From: JBFWIW01 sp050253535
Lineage (GTDB): Bacteria > Bacillota > Clostridia > Oscillospirales > Oscillospiraceae
Length of the DNA stretch: 16,474 bases
Assembly: GCA_050253535.1 (NCBI GenBank)
Contig: JBFWIW010000063.1
Coordinates: forward strand, 1-16,474
Reading direction: 5' to 3'
Positions 1 to 5,511 of this stretch are shown one piece after another. The position numbers and the translations under genes were made by a program. The stretch's first letter is position 1. Every line of letters starts with the position of its first letter. The notes beneath the pieces were generated by a model. It was given only the letters and a program-made list of their open reading frames with translations, ran no database searches and was not told where the DNA came from.

Positions 1-234
1 CGCATTCTCAAATTTAGACGGGTCGACACTTTCCCAATAATCGCTGCCGTTATTATGATGATAGACACAGGATAAAATCGGAACGACATGCAGGAGCATT
101 ATCACTGATTTTCTCAACATATCCATGTCAAGTTTGTCATCGAATCGGATCACACAGTGGAGCTGATGATCGTTAAACTTTGTTTCTTCGTACAGGTATT
201 GAACTTTATCAAAAATTTCCGCTTTGTATTTCAT
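1..234 (-). CDS. Acyltransferase/condensation-domain-like protein, N-terminal fragment
   Basis: The first 78 codons of a gene are visible; the rest lies beyond the left edge. It begins at an ATG (232-234) as MKYKAEIFDKVQYLYEET. The pattern that follows (FNDHQLHCVIRF, then a helix with DMDMLRKSV and VVPILSCVYH) resembles the N-terminus of the large superfamily that includes NRPS condensation domains and alcohol/wax-ester O-acyltransferases. The catalytic HHxxxDG motif would lie further on and is not seen, so the family call is tentative and the substrate unknown. The Shine-Dalgarno sequence is weak (GAAATGAG-like). The gene lies 66 bp downstream of the Crp/Fnr regulator stop, behind its own FNR-type promoter, so it is a likely target of that regulator. 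Confidence 0.55.
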   Translation of the reverse strand, partial: MKYKAEIFDKVQYLYEETKFNDHQLHCVIRFDDKLDMDMLRKSVIMLLHVVPILSCVYHHNNGSDYWESVDPSKFENA

Positions 235-257
235 AACATCATCTCATTTCTTCCCGT

Positions 258-299
258 ATTATAATCAGGAAATCTGATGAAGTCATTGACCTATATCAA
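258..299 (-). promoter_or_regulatory. FNR/CRP-type box with -10 in class II geometry
   Basis: Plus strand 286-299 reads TTGACCTATATCAA, one mismatch from the FNR consensus TTGAT-N4-ATCAA. On the minus strand a perfect TATAAT lies at 258-263. A 4/6 -35 match (ATGACT, 281-286) lies 17 bp upstream of it and overlaps the box. Taking the start site as 7 nt beyond the -10 (about 251) puts the centre of the box (292.5) at -41.5, the classical class II activator position. The leader before the ATG at 234 would be about 17 nt. Confidence 0.6.
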
Positions 300-300
300 T

Positions 301-888
301 TTACCGGTTACGAATTCTGCTTAAAGCTTCGGGGGTGATACCCAAATATGACGCGATATGGTACTGAGGAATTCGTTTTGATAATTCAGGATACTTGGTG
401 ATAAAACTTTTGTATCTGCTTTTTGCATCAGCACCGAGAATCTCAAGTTCCCGTTCCTCTTTCTCAATATAAAGTATTTGAAAATATTTTGAGACAATGC
501 GCTGCCAGCATTCATCCCCCTCAAGCAGCTGGGCATATTCTTCCAATGTTACATAAAGCAGCACACTGTCTTCCAACGCCTGAAAAGAATATTTAGAAAC
601 CGTGTTATCCAGCAAAGAATTATAAGCGGAAAGAAAACGGCCGCTTTCCCTGAACACCAGACAATTGTCTTTGCCGGAATCAGATATATGATATACTCGG
701 AACAACCCCTCGGCAACAAATGCCATTTTATCCGGCCGTTCTCCGGCCTTGATAAAATGATCATTCTTATTTATTCTTTTAAAATGCAATCGTTTTATGA
801 TGTTGGATTTCTCTTTTTCGGGTATATCCGTAAGTTCTGAAAGAGTAGTCAATAATTGCATAATCCATGCTTTTTGCAATTCACTCAT
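301..888 (-). CDS. Crp/Fnr-family transcriptional regulator
   Basis: This 195-aa protein has the Crp/Fnr layout: an N-terminal cyclic-nucleotide-binding-like beta roll (about residues 20-118), a dimerisation helix (about 125-160) and a short C-terminal helix-turn-helix (about 173-195). The recognition helix reads ITPEALSRIR. Its E187, S190 and R191 occupy the E-x-x-S-R positions that FNR uses to read TTGAT half-sites, and this matches the box at 286-299. No N-terminal cysteine cluster for an Fe-S centre is visible (cysteines only at 76 and 127), so it is not a canonical oxygen-sensing FNR; the effector is unknown. The ATG at 886-888 follows AAAGGAG at a long spacing of about 12 nt. The protein ends soon after the helix-turn-helix, which is usual for the short members of this family. 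Confidence 0.85.
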   Translation of the reverse strand: MSELQKAWIMQLLTTLSELTDIPEKEKSNIIKRLHFKRINKNDHFIKAGERPDKMAFVAEGLFRVYHISDSGKDNCLVFRESGRFLSAYNSLLDNTVSKYSFQALEDSVLLYVTLEEYAQLLEGDECWQRIVSKYFQILYIEKEERELEILGADAKSRYKSFITKYPELSKRIPQYHIASYLGITPEALSRIRNR

Positions 889-933
889 TCAAAAACCGCA
901 CTCCTTTCCATGAACAATTTATGTATGAGCTTG

Positions 934-996
934 AAGGGTCCATATTAGAAAAAATATGGCCCTTTTATAAGTACGACAAGATACTTAAAACGGGCC
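934..996 (-). promoter_or_regulatory. Leader RNA with two mutually exclusive hairpins
   Basis: This lies in the predicted 5' leader of the Crp/Fnr gene. On the minus-strand RNA, segment 1 (996-982) can pair with segment 2 (973-958), about 14 bp with two bulges. Segment 2 extended to 953 can instead pair with segment 3 (946-934), 12 bp with one bulge. Both pairings use the same GGGCC stretch, so only one can form at a time. There is no U-tract after the second hairpin, so classical attenuation is not shown. Switching function is inferred from base pairing only. Confidence 0.4.
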
Positions 997-1043
997 ATTC
1001 ATCCGGCGAACCTTTTAAGCAAAGCCTATTAAACTACTCATAA

Positions 1044-1052
1044 ATTATACCA
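1044..1052 (-). promoter_or_regulatory. Extended -10 promoter for the Crp/Fnr gene
   Basis: The minus strand reads TGGTATAAT: a perfect -10 hexamer (1044-1049) with the TG extension. No good -35 is seen at 16-18 bp, which extended -10 promoters can tolerate. The leader to the ATG at 888 would be about 150 nt and would contain the alternative hairpins at 934-996. Confidence 0.5.
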
Positions 1053-1061
1053 TGTAATAAG

Positions 1062-1107
1062 AAATCGTTTCTACAAAAATATTGCTCAATTCCTGTAGAA
1101 ACGATTT
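1062..1107 (-). repeat. 13-bp perfect inverted repeat
   Basis: AAATCGTTTCTAC (1062-1074) is repeated as its exact reverse complement at 1095-1107, with a 20-nt loop. It adjoins repeat R1 (from 1108), whose minus-strand end reads CACTCCGACCA, like the 3' end of a tRNA. A hairpin directly after such an end mimics a tRNA terminator (compare 6642-6687). On the minus strand it is followed by CTTATT rather than a clean T run, so its terminator activity is uncertain. It also marks the upstream side of the Crp/Fnr promoter. Confidence 0.55.
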
Positions 1108-1184
1108 TGGTCGGAGTGAAATTATAGGACTTGGAGAAATCCGGAAATATCAAAGGTTTACAGGCAATTGACAAGCAGTGTTTA
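1108..1184 (-). repeat. Dispersed repeat R1, copy 1
   Basis: This 77-bp segment matches 5353-5429 with 11 differences (about 86% identity) in the same orientation. Read on the minus strand, both copies contain an open tail that ends in GFLQVL and a stop: CLKTIDITGFLQVL in copy 2, and the same frame with an internal stop (CL*TFDISGFLQVL) in copy 1. Both end in CACTCCGACCA. The pattern suits decayed 3' ends of a mobile-element gene, such as an integrase or transposase, next to a tRNA-like attachment sequence. The element itself is not identified. With the flanking hairpins, this accounts for the gene-free stretch 889-1318. Confidence 0.6.
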
Positions 1185-1318
1185 CGTTCCGATTCTTATT
1201 GAAAACATAATATGGACAGTACCACGACCGGAACGGTTGCGACGTACATTTGAATAATGTCCTGAAAAGCTCTAACAGACGACAGTGGAAACAGGTAAGC
1301 GATACATATGGGTGCTTA

Positions 1319-1858
1319 TTAAATCGCGGTACTTTTTTTCGGCAAAAACAGGCCGGAAACATCAATACCCTCCAGTTCCAGCAGCTTACCTTTTGTGCCT
1401 ACACCTGCGGCATAGCCAGTCAAGCTGCCGTTTGCACCCACAACCCGGTGACATGGGATAATGATAGAAATCGGATTATGACCGACAGCTCCGCCAACCG
1501 CCTGGCTGGACATACTTACCCGGTTCATCTTTGCAGCCATTATCTTTGCGATGTCTCCGTAAGTGGTCACTTCTCCGTATGGAATCCGACACAGGATCTC
1601 CCAGACGCTTTGACGAAATTTCCCGCCGACAGGGGCAAGCGGCAACTCGGAAATGGTGGGCTTTTCAGCGGCAAAATATCTGTCCAGCCATTTTTTAGCG
1701 GCATCAAGCACTGGGATATCTTTTTTTTCGGTCATTACTTCGGGGATAGTATGGCCATGATATTTTTGCCCGTCGATCCATAAGCCTACAAGATTATCGC
1801 CGTCAGAAGCAAGCGTAATCACACCTATAGGCGATAGGTATCGTGTTGAATAGTACAT
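1319..1858 (-). CDS. ogt: Methylated-DNA--[protein]-cysteine S-methyltransferase
   Basis: This 179-aa suicide DNA-repair protein transfers the alkyl group from O6-alkylguanine (and O4-alkylthymine) to its own cysteine. The active-site motif PCHRV is intact, with the acceptor Cys136. Upstream of it lie FRQSVWEIL and IPYGEVTTYGDIA (about 81-104), the helix-turn-helix and Tyr region that flips the damaged base; downstream are the Asn hinge region and GYAAGVGTKGKLLELEG (148-164). The length is usual for stand-alone Ogt. The ATG at 1856-1858 follows a strong GGGAGG site. It starts only 15 bp after the stop of the Ada-AlkA fusion gene, so the two are almost certainly one operon under the promoter at 3367. 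Confidence 0.95.
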   Translation of the reverse strand: MYYSTRYLSPIGVITLASDGDNLVGLWIDGQKYHGHTIPEVMTEKKDIPVLDAAKKWLDRYFAAEKPTISELPLAPVGGKFRQSVWEILCRIPYGEVTTYGDIAKIMAAKMNRVSMSSQAVGGAVGHNPISIIIPCHRVVGANGSLTGYAAGVGTKGKLLELEGIDVSGLFLPKKSTAI

Positions 1859-1873
1859 GGTAACAACCTCCCA

Positions 1874-3337
1874 TCATAGTGCGTTCCACAGGTTTATCGT
1901 CGCATAGCTGCGCCACGGTCGCCAGCCTTCAGCCATTTTAAGCAGTTCTTTTGACGTGTGGGGCGAAAGCGCTTTTTTCACTCCGACATCTGTTTCCAGA
2001 AATGCGTCAGGCCATTGCATTGTACGCATTGCGATATAATGTGCCGTCCAGCTTCCAATACCGGGGATTGCAAGCAGCTTTTTTATTTCCGTTTCCGGTT
2101 GGGCCGGAAGGTCAAAATTAATGTTCCCCTCTGCCAACGCACGTGCTAATTCATAAATTGTCTTTGCGCGTGTAGCGGTAACACCAAGCGGGCCAAAGCA
2201 ATTTTCAATTGGCCCGTCTAACGCGAGGATATCTTCTGGGGAAGGGAAAACATGGGTTAAGCCTGCTATCCCGGTTTGAACGGGAGTGCCGTAAGCATCG
2301 ACAATCCTTGCGGCCAGAGTGCTTGCTGCTTTTACGGTGATCTGTTGCCCCAAGACCGCCCGCACCGCCATTTCAAAGGGGTCGAAGCTGCCGGGGAGCC
2401 TGGTTCCCAATATGCAAAGACCGGGGCGAATATCGTTCATCCCGGCAAGCGTCTGAAATACCGCTTCGGGATCGCAATACAAATCAAACAAGCGCTTTAT
2501 CCGTGCTAATATCTGTGGAAGAACTGGCAGCAAGGTTTCGCTTACAGTGACGGTCAAAGCGTTCTTTTTAGGTGTATGACCTACCCGTACCCAGCCATAT
2601 ACCGGTTTGTTTTCCGCGGTAATGAAATGCACGGTACGCAGGTATTCCCCGTCCTTTACACAATCTACGCCGCGGATTGCGCGCCCGGCAAGGAAGCTGA
2701 GCAGTTGATCCCAGCGATAGGGCGGGCGATAGCCCAATGACACCGTTATATCACTGCTTTGCTTCTTTTGCCCCGGTATTCTCTTTCTTAAGGCTGTAGG
2801 CGAAAGGTGATAATGCTTTTTAAATAAATCGTTGAAACGTCGTAAACTACCAAAGCCAGCCGCCATTGCGACTTCTAATACGGGCAGGTTTGTATCAGTG
2901 AGCAGGTTTTTGGCAAGAAGCAATCGGCACGTTTGAAGATATTGTACCGGCGACACATTGTATTCAGCAGTAAAAACACGTCGTAAATGCCTGTCGGTAT
3001 AGCCAAGACGCCCGGCGGTTTCTTGCAGGCTTTGCCCGCTTGCGCAGTTTTCTTCTATCATTCGTGCCGTCCGGGGAGCCAATGTGCCGGCAGCGTCGGT
3101 GAGCGATGTGCCGGGGGCAAGCTCCGGTCTGCACAAAAGACATGGGCGATACCCGGCTTGCTCCGCTTCTGCTGCACTGGAAAAAAAGGTGCAGTTTTCG
3201 GCTTTGGGCCGCTTCGCCCGGCATACCGGTCGGCAATATATCCCTGTGGAGGATACGCCCACAAAGAAACGCCCGTCAAACCGCGCATCTTTTGCTTTAA
3301 ATGCGGCATACAGGCCGCTGTTGTCGTCCGGCAGCAT
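1874..3337 (-). CDS. alkA: Ada-type methylphosphotriester sensor / AraC activator / AlkA glycosylase fusion
   Basis: This 487-aa protein carries an alkylation sensor and a repair enzyme in one chain. Residues 1-75 are an Ada zinc domain with the four cysteines C35, C39, C66 and C69; C35 in YCRPVC is the expected methyl acceptor from phosphotriesters. Residues about 90-185 are an AraC-type DNA-binding domain (GYTDRHLRRVF; AAGFGSLRRFNDLFK). Residues about 195-290 match the AlkA N-terminal domain. Residues about 315-487 are an HhH-GPD glycosylase with the hairpin LLAIPGIGSWTA (421-432) and probable catalytic Asp450 (LETDVG). E. coli Ada instead carries the O6-methylguanine domain, which here is the separate downstream ogt. 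The same fusion-plus-ogt order is known from mycobacteria. Methylated protein presumably activates its own operon. The ATG follows an AGGGG site. Confidence 0.93.
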   Translation of the reverse strand: MLPDDNSGLYAAFKAKDARFDGRFFVGVSSTGIYCRPVCRAKRPKAENCTFFSSAAEAEQAGYRPCLLCRPELAPGTSLTDAAGTLAPRTARMIEENCASGQSLQETAGRLGYTDRHLRRVFTAEYNVSPVQYLQTCRLLLAKNLLTDTNLPVLEVAMAAGFGSLRRFNDLFKKHYHLSPTALRKRIPGQKKQSSDITVSLGYRPPYRWDQLLSFLAGRAIRGVDCVKDGEYLRTVHFITAENKPVYGWVRVGHTPKKNALTVTVSETLLPVLPQILARIKRLFDLYCDPEAVFQTLAGMNDIRPGLCILGTRLPGSFDPFEMAVRAVLGQQITVKAASTLAARIVDAYGTPVQTGIAGLTHVFPSPEDILALDGPIENCFGPLGVTATRAKTIYELARALAEGNINFDLPAQPETEIKKLLAIPGIGSWTAHYIAMRTMQWPDAFLETDVGVKKALSPHTSKELLKMAEGWRPWRSYATINLWNAL

Positions 3338-3366
3338 CGTTTCGCCCCTTTTTGATCTTTGGCTTT

Positions 3367-3395
3367 ATTATAACACATTCCGGATGATTGTCCGG
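3367..3395 (-). promoter_or_regulatory. Promoter and palindromic site for the alkylation-repair operon
   Basis: The minus strand has a perfect TATAAT (3367-3372) with a TG extension, and a partial -35 (CGGACA, 3389-3394) at 16 bp. The -35 lies within CCGGA-N6-TCCGG (3380-3395), a perfect inverted repeat. A further CGGACA at 3403-3408 makes a second overlapping palindrome (TGTCCG-N8-CGGACA, 3389-3408). Such sites upstream of a weak -35 suit binding by an activator, plausibly the Ada-AraC protein itself, but no known Ada box was recognised. Confidence 0.5.
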
Positions 3396-3428
3396 CTGTT
3401 TTCGGACATGGTTTTTACTGCTTTGCAC

Positions 3429-3472
3429 AGATCCTATAATTCCAAAGCCCATACAGTGAAATTATAGGATCT
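3429..3472. repeat. 13-bp perfect inverted repeat related to R1
   Basis: AGATCCTATAATT (3429-3441) is mirrored exactly at 3460-3472 with an 18-nt spacer. The right arm and its flank read GTGAAATTATAGGA, which is also the start of both R1 copies (1108 and 5353). The pair may be the two ends of a lost or miniature element. It lies between the repair-operon promoter and the terminator at 3502. Confidence 0.55.
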
Positions 3473-3501
3473 CTCAACCTCGGATGAATACAGGGCAATA
3501 A

Positions 3502-3532
3502 AAAGACCGCTGTTTCAAAAACGGCGGTCTTT
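3502..3532 (-). terminator. Rho-independent terminator of the XRE regulator gene
   Basis: A 14-bp stem (3502-3515 with 3519-3532, one G-T pair) has a 3-nt loop. On the minus strand it is followed by a run of T (CTTTTTATT). It lies about 105 bp downstream of the stop of the XRE gene at 3636 and would shield the repair-operon promoter from readthrough. Confidence 0.75.
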
Positions 3533-3542
3533 CGATGGTCGA

Positions 3543-3628
3543 AGTGTTCATAAGGACAAACTCGAAAACTTGCATAAAACAAAGGTTTTTTGCGTCAGAC
3601 AAGCGAATATTACAGATAAAAATACTTA
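3543..3628 (+). repeat. Direct repeat DR, left copy
   Basis: This ~86-bp segment is about three-quarters identical, and colinear, with 4326-4410. Shared blocks are AGTGTTCATAAGGACAAA at the start, GAGGTTTT-like in the middle, and CGAATATTACAG followed by ACTTA at the end. The two copies lie about 783 bp apart and enclose the XRE/small-protein pair and its terminators. They may be scars of an insertion or the ends of a small mobile unit. Confidence 0.6.
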
Positions 3629-3635
3629 ATGCCGG

Positions 3636-3887
3636 TCAATCCTCCCGCAAAAGCTCGTCAAGGCTTACCCCCAGCACATCGGATAACATCAGCAGTTCAA
3701 TATCCGTCACAAAACGCATACCCAACTCCACACGGCGAACGAAGTGATTATCTACGTCATACCCTTCCACTTGGAGTATTTGGGCCAGTTTACGTTGTGA
3801 CAAAGGAGGGTTATGCTCAGTACGGAGCCTGGCGAGCTTTTTACCGCAGATATTGTTTGTGCCGTCCGGTGCTTTTAGCTTGAACAT
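3636..3887 (-). CDS. XRE-family helix-turn-helix regulator
   Basis: This 83-aa protein is essentially one Cro/C1-type DNA-binding domain. The helix-turn-helix begins at KKLARLRTEH and runs through LSQRKLAQIL (about 16-40), followed by VRRVELGMRFVTDIELL and the family-typical end VLGVSLDELL. The N-terminal DGTNNICGKK extension recurs in small phage- and element-borne regulators of Clostridia. The ATG at 3885-3887 follows a good GGAGGTG site. It is divergent from the small gene at 3996, across 108 bp that contain mirror-image 13-bp sites; this is the arrangement of an autoregulating repressor. Confidence 0.85.
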   Translation of the reverse strand: MFKLKAPDGTNNICGKKLARLRTEHNPPLSQRKLAQILQVEGYDVDNHFVRRVELGMRFVTDIELLMLSDVLGVSLDELLRED

Positions 3888-3902
3888 GTTCCACCTCCAA
3901 AG

Positions 3903-3972
3903 TGTTGAATAGTGTTTACAACAAAATCATTTTAATGTATAATGCAGCCAATGATGTTTAACACTATTCAAC
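3903..3972. promoter_or_regulatory. Divergent control region with paired 13-bp operators
   Basis: GTTGAATAGTGTT (3903-3915) and its exact reverse complement AACACTATTCAAC (3960-3972) flank a plus-strand promoter: -35 TTTACA (3915-3920), 17-bp spacer, -10 TATAAT (3938-3943). The left site touches the -35 and the right site lies just past the start point (about 3950). Binding at both would block the promoter of the 58-aa gene, and a dimer bridging them is possible. The XRE protein encoded to the left is the natural candidate binder. Confidence 0.7.
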
Positions 3973-3995
3973 GCTCATAAAAAGAGGTAAGAAAA

Positions 3996-4172
3996 ATGCC
4001 TGATTACGCACAGATGTATCATAAGCTTTTCAGAGCGATAACAAAATCGATTGAGATATTGCAGCAGGCACAGGTTGCCGCGGAGGAGGTGTTCATATCC
4101 GCAAAAGAACCTGTAATAACGATACTGCCGAAGCATGAAGCAAACGAAAATGAGGACGGCGGCCAATCATAA
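3996..4172 (+). CDS. Small conserved hypothetical protein (58 aa)
   Basis: The ATG at 3996 follows AAAGAGGTAAGAAA, a usable ribosome site, and a near-consensus promoter lies about 50 bp upstream. The protein starts MPDYAQMYHKLFRAITKSIE, continues as an amphipathic helix rich in Q, A and E (ILQQAQVAAEEVFIS), and ends in an acidic, disordered tail (HEANENEDGGQS). It has no membrane segment or signal peptide. Proteins of this shape are common beside small XRE regulators on prophages and integrative elements of Clostridia; their function is not known to me. It is followed by the terminator at 4255. Confidence 0.75.
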   Translation: MPDYAQMYHKLFRAITKSIEILQQAQVAAEEVFISAKEPVITILPKHEANENEDGGQS

Positions 4173-4252
4173 TTGGAAGCTGTCCTCAAATCTTTGGAAT
4201 ATGTGAAGAATCAGAAGGATAAGCAGACCGGAAAGAAAAAAGAAACTGACAC

Positions 4253-4309
4253 AAACAAAAACAGGCCGACGATGTCAGCCTGTTTTTGTCCTTATGAACA
4301 CTCGAGGGT
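4253..4309 (+). repeat. Dispersed repeat R2, copy 1
   Basis: The terminator hairpin plus the following CTTATGAACACTCG matches 5285-5342 in the same orientation with few differences. R2 ends in the reverse complement of the start of the DR repeats (3543, 4326). Confidence 0.6.
4255..4289 (+). terminator. Rho-independent terminator after the 58-aa gene
   Basis: A perfect 12-bp stem (4255-4266 with 4278-4289) has an 11-nt loop, and its 3' arm contains a run of five T. It lies 83 bp after the stop at 4172. The same hairpin with its flank recurs at 5285 (repeat R2), so it may have travelled as part of a repeat. Confidence 0.7.
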
Positions 4310-4344
4310 TTCTCGTAGTGGTGCGAGTGTTCATAAGGACAAAA
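4284..4344. repeat. 21-bp perfect inverted repeat
   Basis: The segment 4284-4304 is an exact reverse complement of 4324-4344, with a 19-nt loop. The core word is GTCCTTATGAACACTCG. The left arm overlaps the 3' arm of the terminator at 4255-4289, so the two hairpins compete for 4284-4289. The right arm is the start of the right DR copy. Confidence 0.7.
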
Positions 4345-4410
4345 TCGGAAACCCGCATAGTATGGAGGTTTTATGGCGTTAAGCAAACGAATATTACAGA
4401 AAAACACTTA
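4326..4410 (+). repeat. Direct repeat DR, right copy
   Basis: This is colinear with 3543-3628. It contains GGAGG (4364-4368) followed by a 12-codon reading frame (4373-4411, MALSKRILQKNT), a possible relic of a coding end; the left copy has no such ATG. From here to 4537 no further gene is seen. The stretch looks like unassigned mobile-element debris up to the broken dehydrogenase. Confidence 0.55.
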
Positions 4411-4537
4411 ACTATCGTTGTGCTAAAGACGGCGAAAACCTTCCCAGCAGGCGATGATGATTTCGTGAGGTATGAATTTTGTAAAGAGACGCTGCAAAGA
4501 AGCAATCGGTCCGGGTGTTGAGACCGGAAGATTGAAT

Positions 4538-5110
4538 TTACTGGCGCGGAGAGCGGCCTGCGCGACATAATGCGCATGCGATGCAAACGGCGGTCACATG
4601 GATACCGCGCCCGAAAAGCTCCCAACGAAGCGACCGACTGTAGCTCTGAATAAATGCCTTGCTCGCCGCATAGACCCCCAATGCCGGCAAAGGCTGAAAC
4701 GATGCAGTCGAACATACCTCCAGTATCCGAGCACCCCTCGTCATATAGGGCAGGGCAAGCACTGTCATCCGTACGAGGGCGCGGCAATTGAGTTCAATCA
4801 TATTGTCGCTGTCCTGAACCGGTATTTCCACATAGTTCCCCATTTTGCCGAATCCGGCAGCGTTGACAAGTATGCGGATATCAGGTTTTTTCTCTTCAAG
4901 AAGTGCTTGTAAAACGGAGAAGCTCTCCTGTTTTGTCAGATCCAATGGGATCGGAACGACTGGAACGGATAATTCTTCTGCGATTTCACGCAATCTGTTC
5001 TCACGCCGTGCGATCACCCAAACAGCGTCAAGTCTCGACTTTCTGGCAATTTGTTTTACAAATTCGCGTCCCAGCCCGCTGGACGCGCCCGTAATGACAG
5101 CGATCTTCAT
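4538..5110 (-). pseudogene. Short-chain dehydrogenase/reductase, truncated at the C-terminus
   Basis: The NAD(P)-binding Rossmann motif TGASSGLG (7-14), the NAAG motif (83-86), the serine region CSTAS (133-137) and the catalytic pair Y147-xxx-K151 are intact. After HVTAVC (171-176), family members continue with a PG-V-T segment and some 60-90 more residues that shape the substrate pocket. Here the frame runs into unrelated IACALCRAGRSPRQ and stops at 190 aa. The protein is therefore probably not functional in its original form. The start is set at the ATG 5108-5110, behind AAAGGAG at 5 nt; an earlier in-frame ATG at 5170 has no ribosome site. The break lies next to the repeat debris at 4326-4537, which suggests an insertion or deletion event. 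Confidence 0.75.
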
Positions 5111-5212
5111 TGCCGCTCCTTTCACCCAAGTCCATGCCAGCTTTATCCATTGAACTCGCCTAACGGACACCCCGATTGATCTTAACGATACTATTTTGGC
5201 CCATAATTTTGC

Positions 5213-5242
5213 ATATTACTTGTGATAACGACCATTTTTCAA
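5213..5242 (-). promoter_or_regulatory. Putative promoter of the dehydrogenase gene
   Basis: The minus strand has TTGAAA (5237-5242) and TAATAT (5213-5218) with an 18-bp spacer. It would give a leader of about 100 nt. No operator was recognised. Apart from this and the repeats from 5285, the 5111-5511 stretch shows no gene. Confidence 0.4.
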
Positions 5243-5284
5243 ACCATAAGCAATAAAAATATATCATTATTTTTTCTGCACTGC

Positions 5285-5342
5285 AAACAAAAACAGGCCG
5301 ACGTGATATCAGCCTGTTTCCGTTCTTATGAACACTCGGGGT
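5285..5342 (+). repeat. Dispersed repeat R2, copy 2
   Basis: It has the same hairpin word as 4253-4309 (AAACAGGC, 5291-5298, with GCCTGTTT, 5312-5319) followed by TTCTTATGAACACTCGGGG. The loop is slightly longer and the T run is broken (TTTCCG). It is joined about 10 bp later to R1 copy 2, making a composite. Confidence 0.6.
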
Positions 5343-5352
5343 TCATTTAAGT

Positions 5353-5429
5353 TGGTCGGAGTGAAATTATAGGACCTGGAGAAATCCAGTAATATCAATG
5401 GTTTTCAGGCAATCGGCAAGCGGTATACA
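5353..5429 (-). repeat. Dispersed repeat R1, copy 2
   Basis: This is about 86% identical to 1108-1184. On the minus strand the frame MCIPLADCLKTIDITGF continues into LQVL and a stop, then CACTCCGACCA. This copy keeps the frame open where copy 1 has a stop, so it is the better-preserved relic of a coding 3' end. Confidence 0.6.
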
Positions 5430-5511
5430 CATAAAACGTTTATCAGATATGAATATCTTGATTTATACCCGTGAGAAATGACTCGTCTGGAGAAGAAAAA
5501 AGCAAACAGAA

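Noticed and set aside
1250..1783. Plus-strand open frame of 177 codons
   Set aside because: It lies opposite ogt, whose catalytic motif is intact, and its translation shows no recognisable domain.
3543..4410. CRISPR array or tandem repeat
   Set aside because: There are only two imperfect copies 783 bp apart, with genes between; no regular spacers are present.
4371..4787. 138-codon minus-strand frame
   Set aside because: It is another frame of the dehydrogenase and repeat debris, cysteine/arginine-rich and without motifs.
4538..5170. Dehydrogenase start at the upstream ATG 5170
   Set aside because: The extra 20 residues lack a ribosome site and precede the Rossmann motif unusually far; the ATG at 5110 has AAAGGAG at 5 nt.
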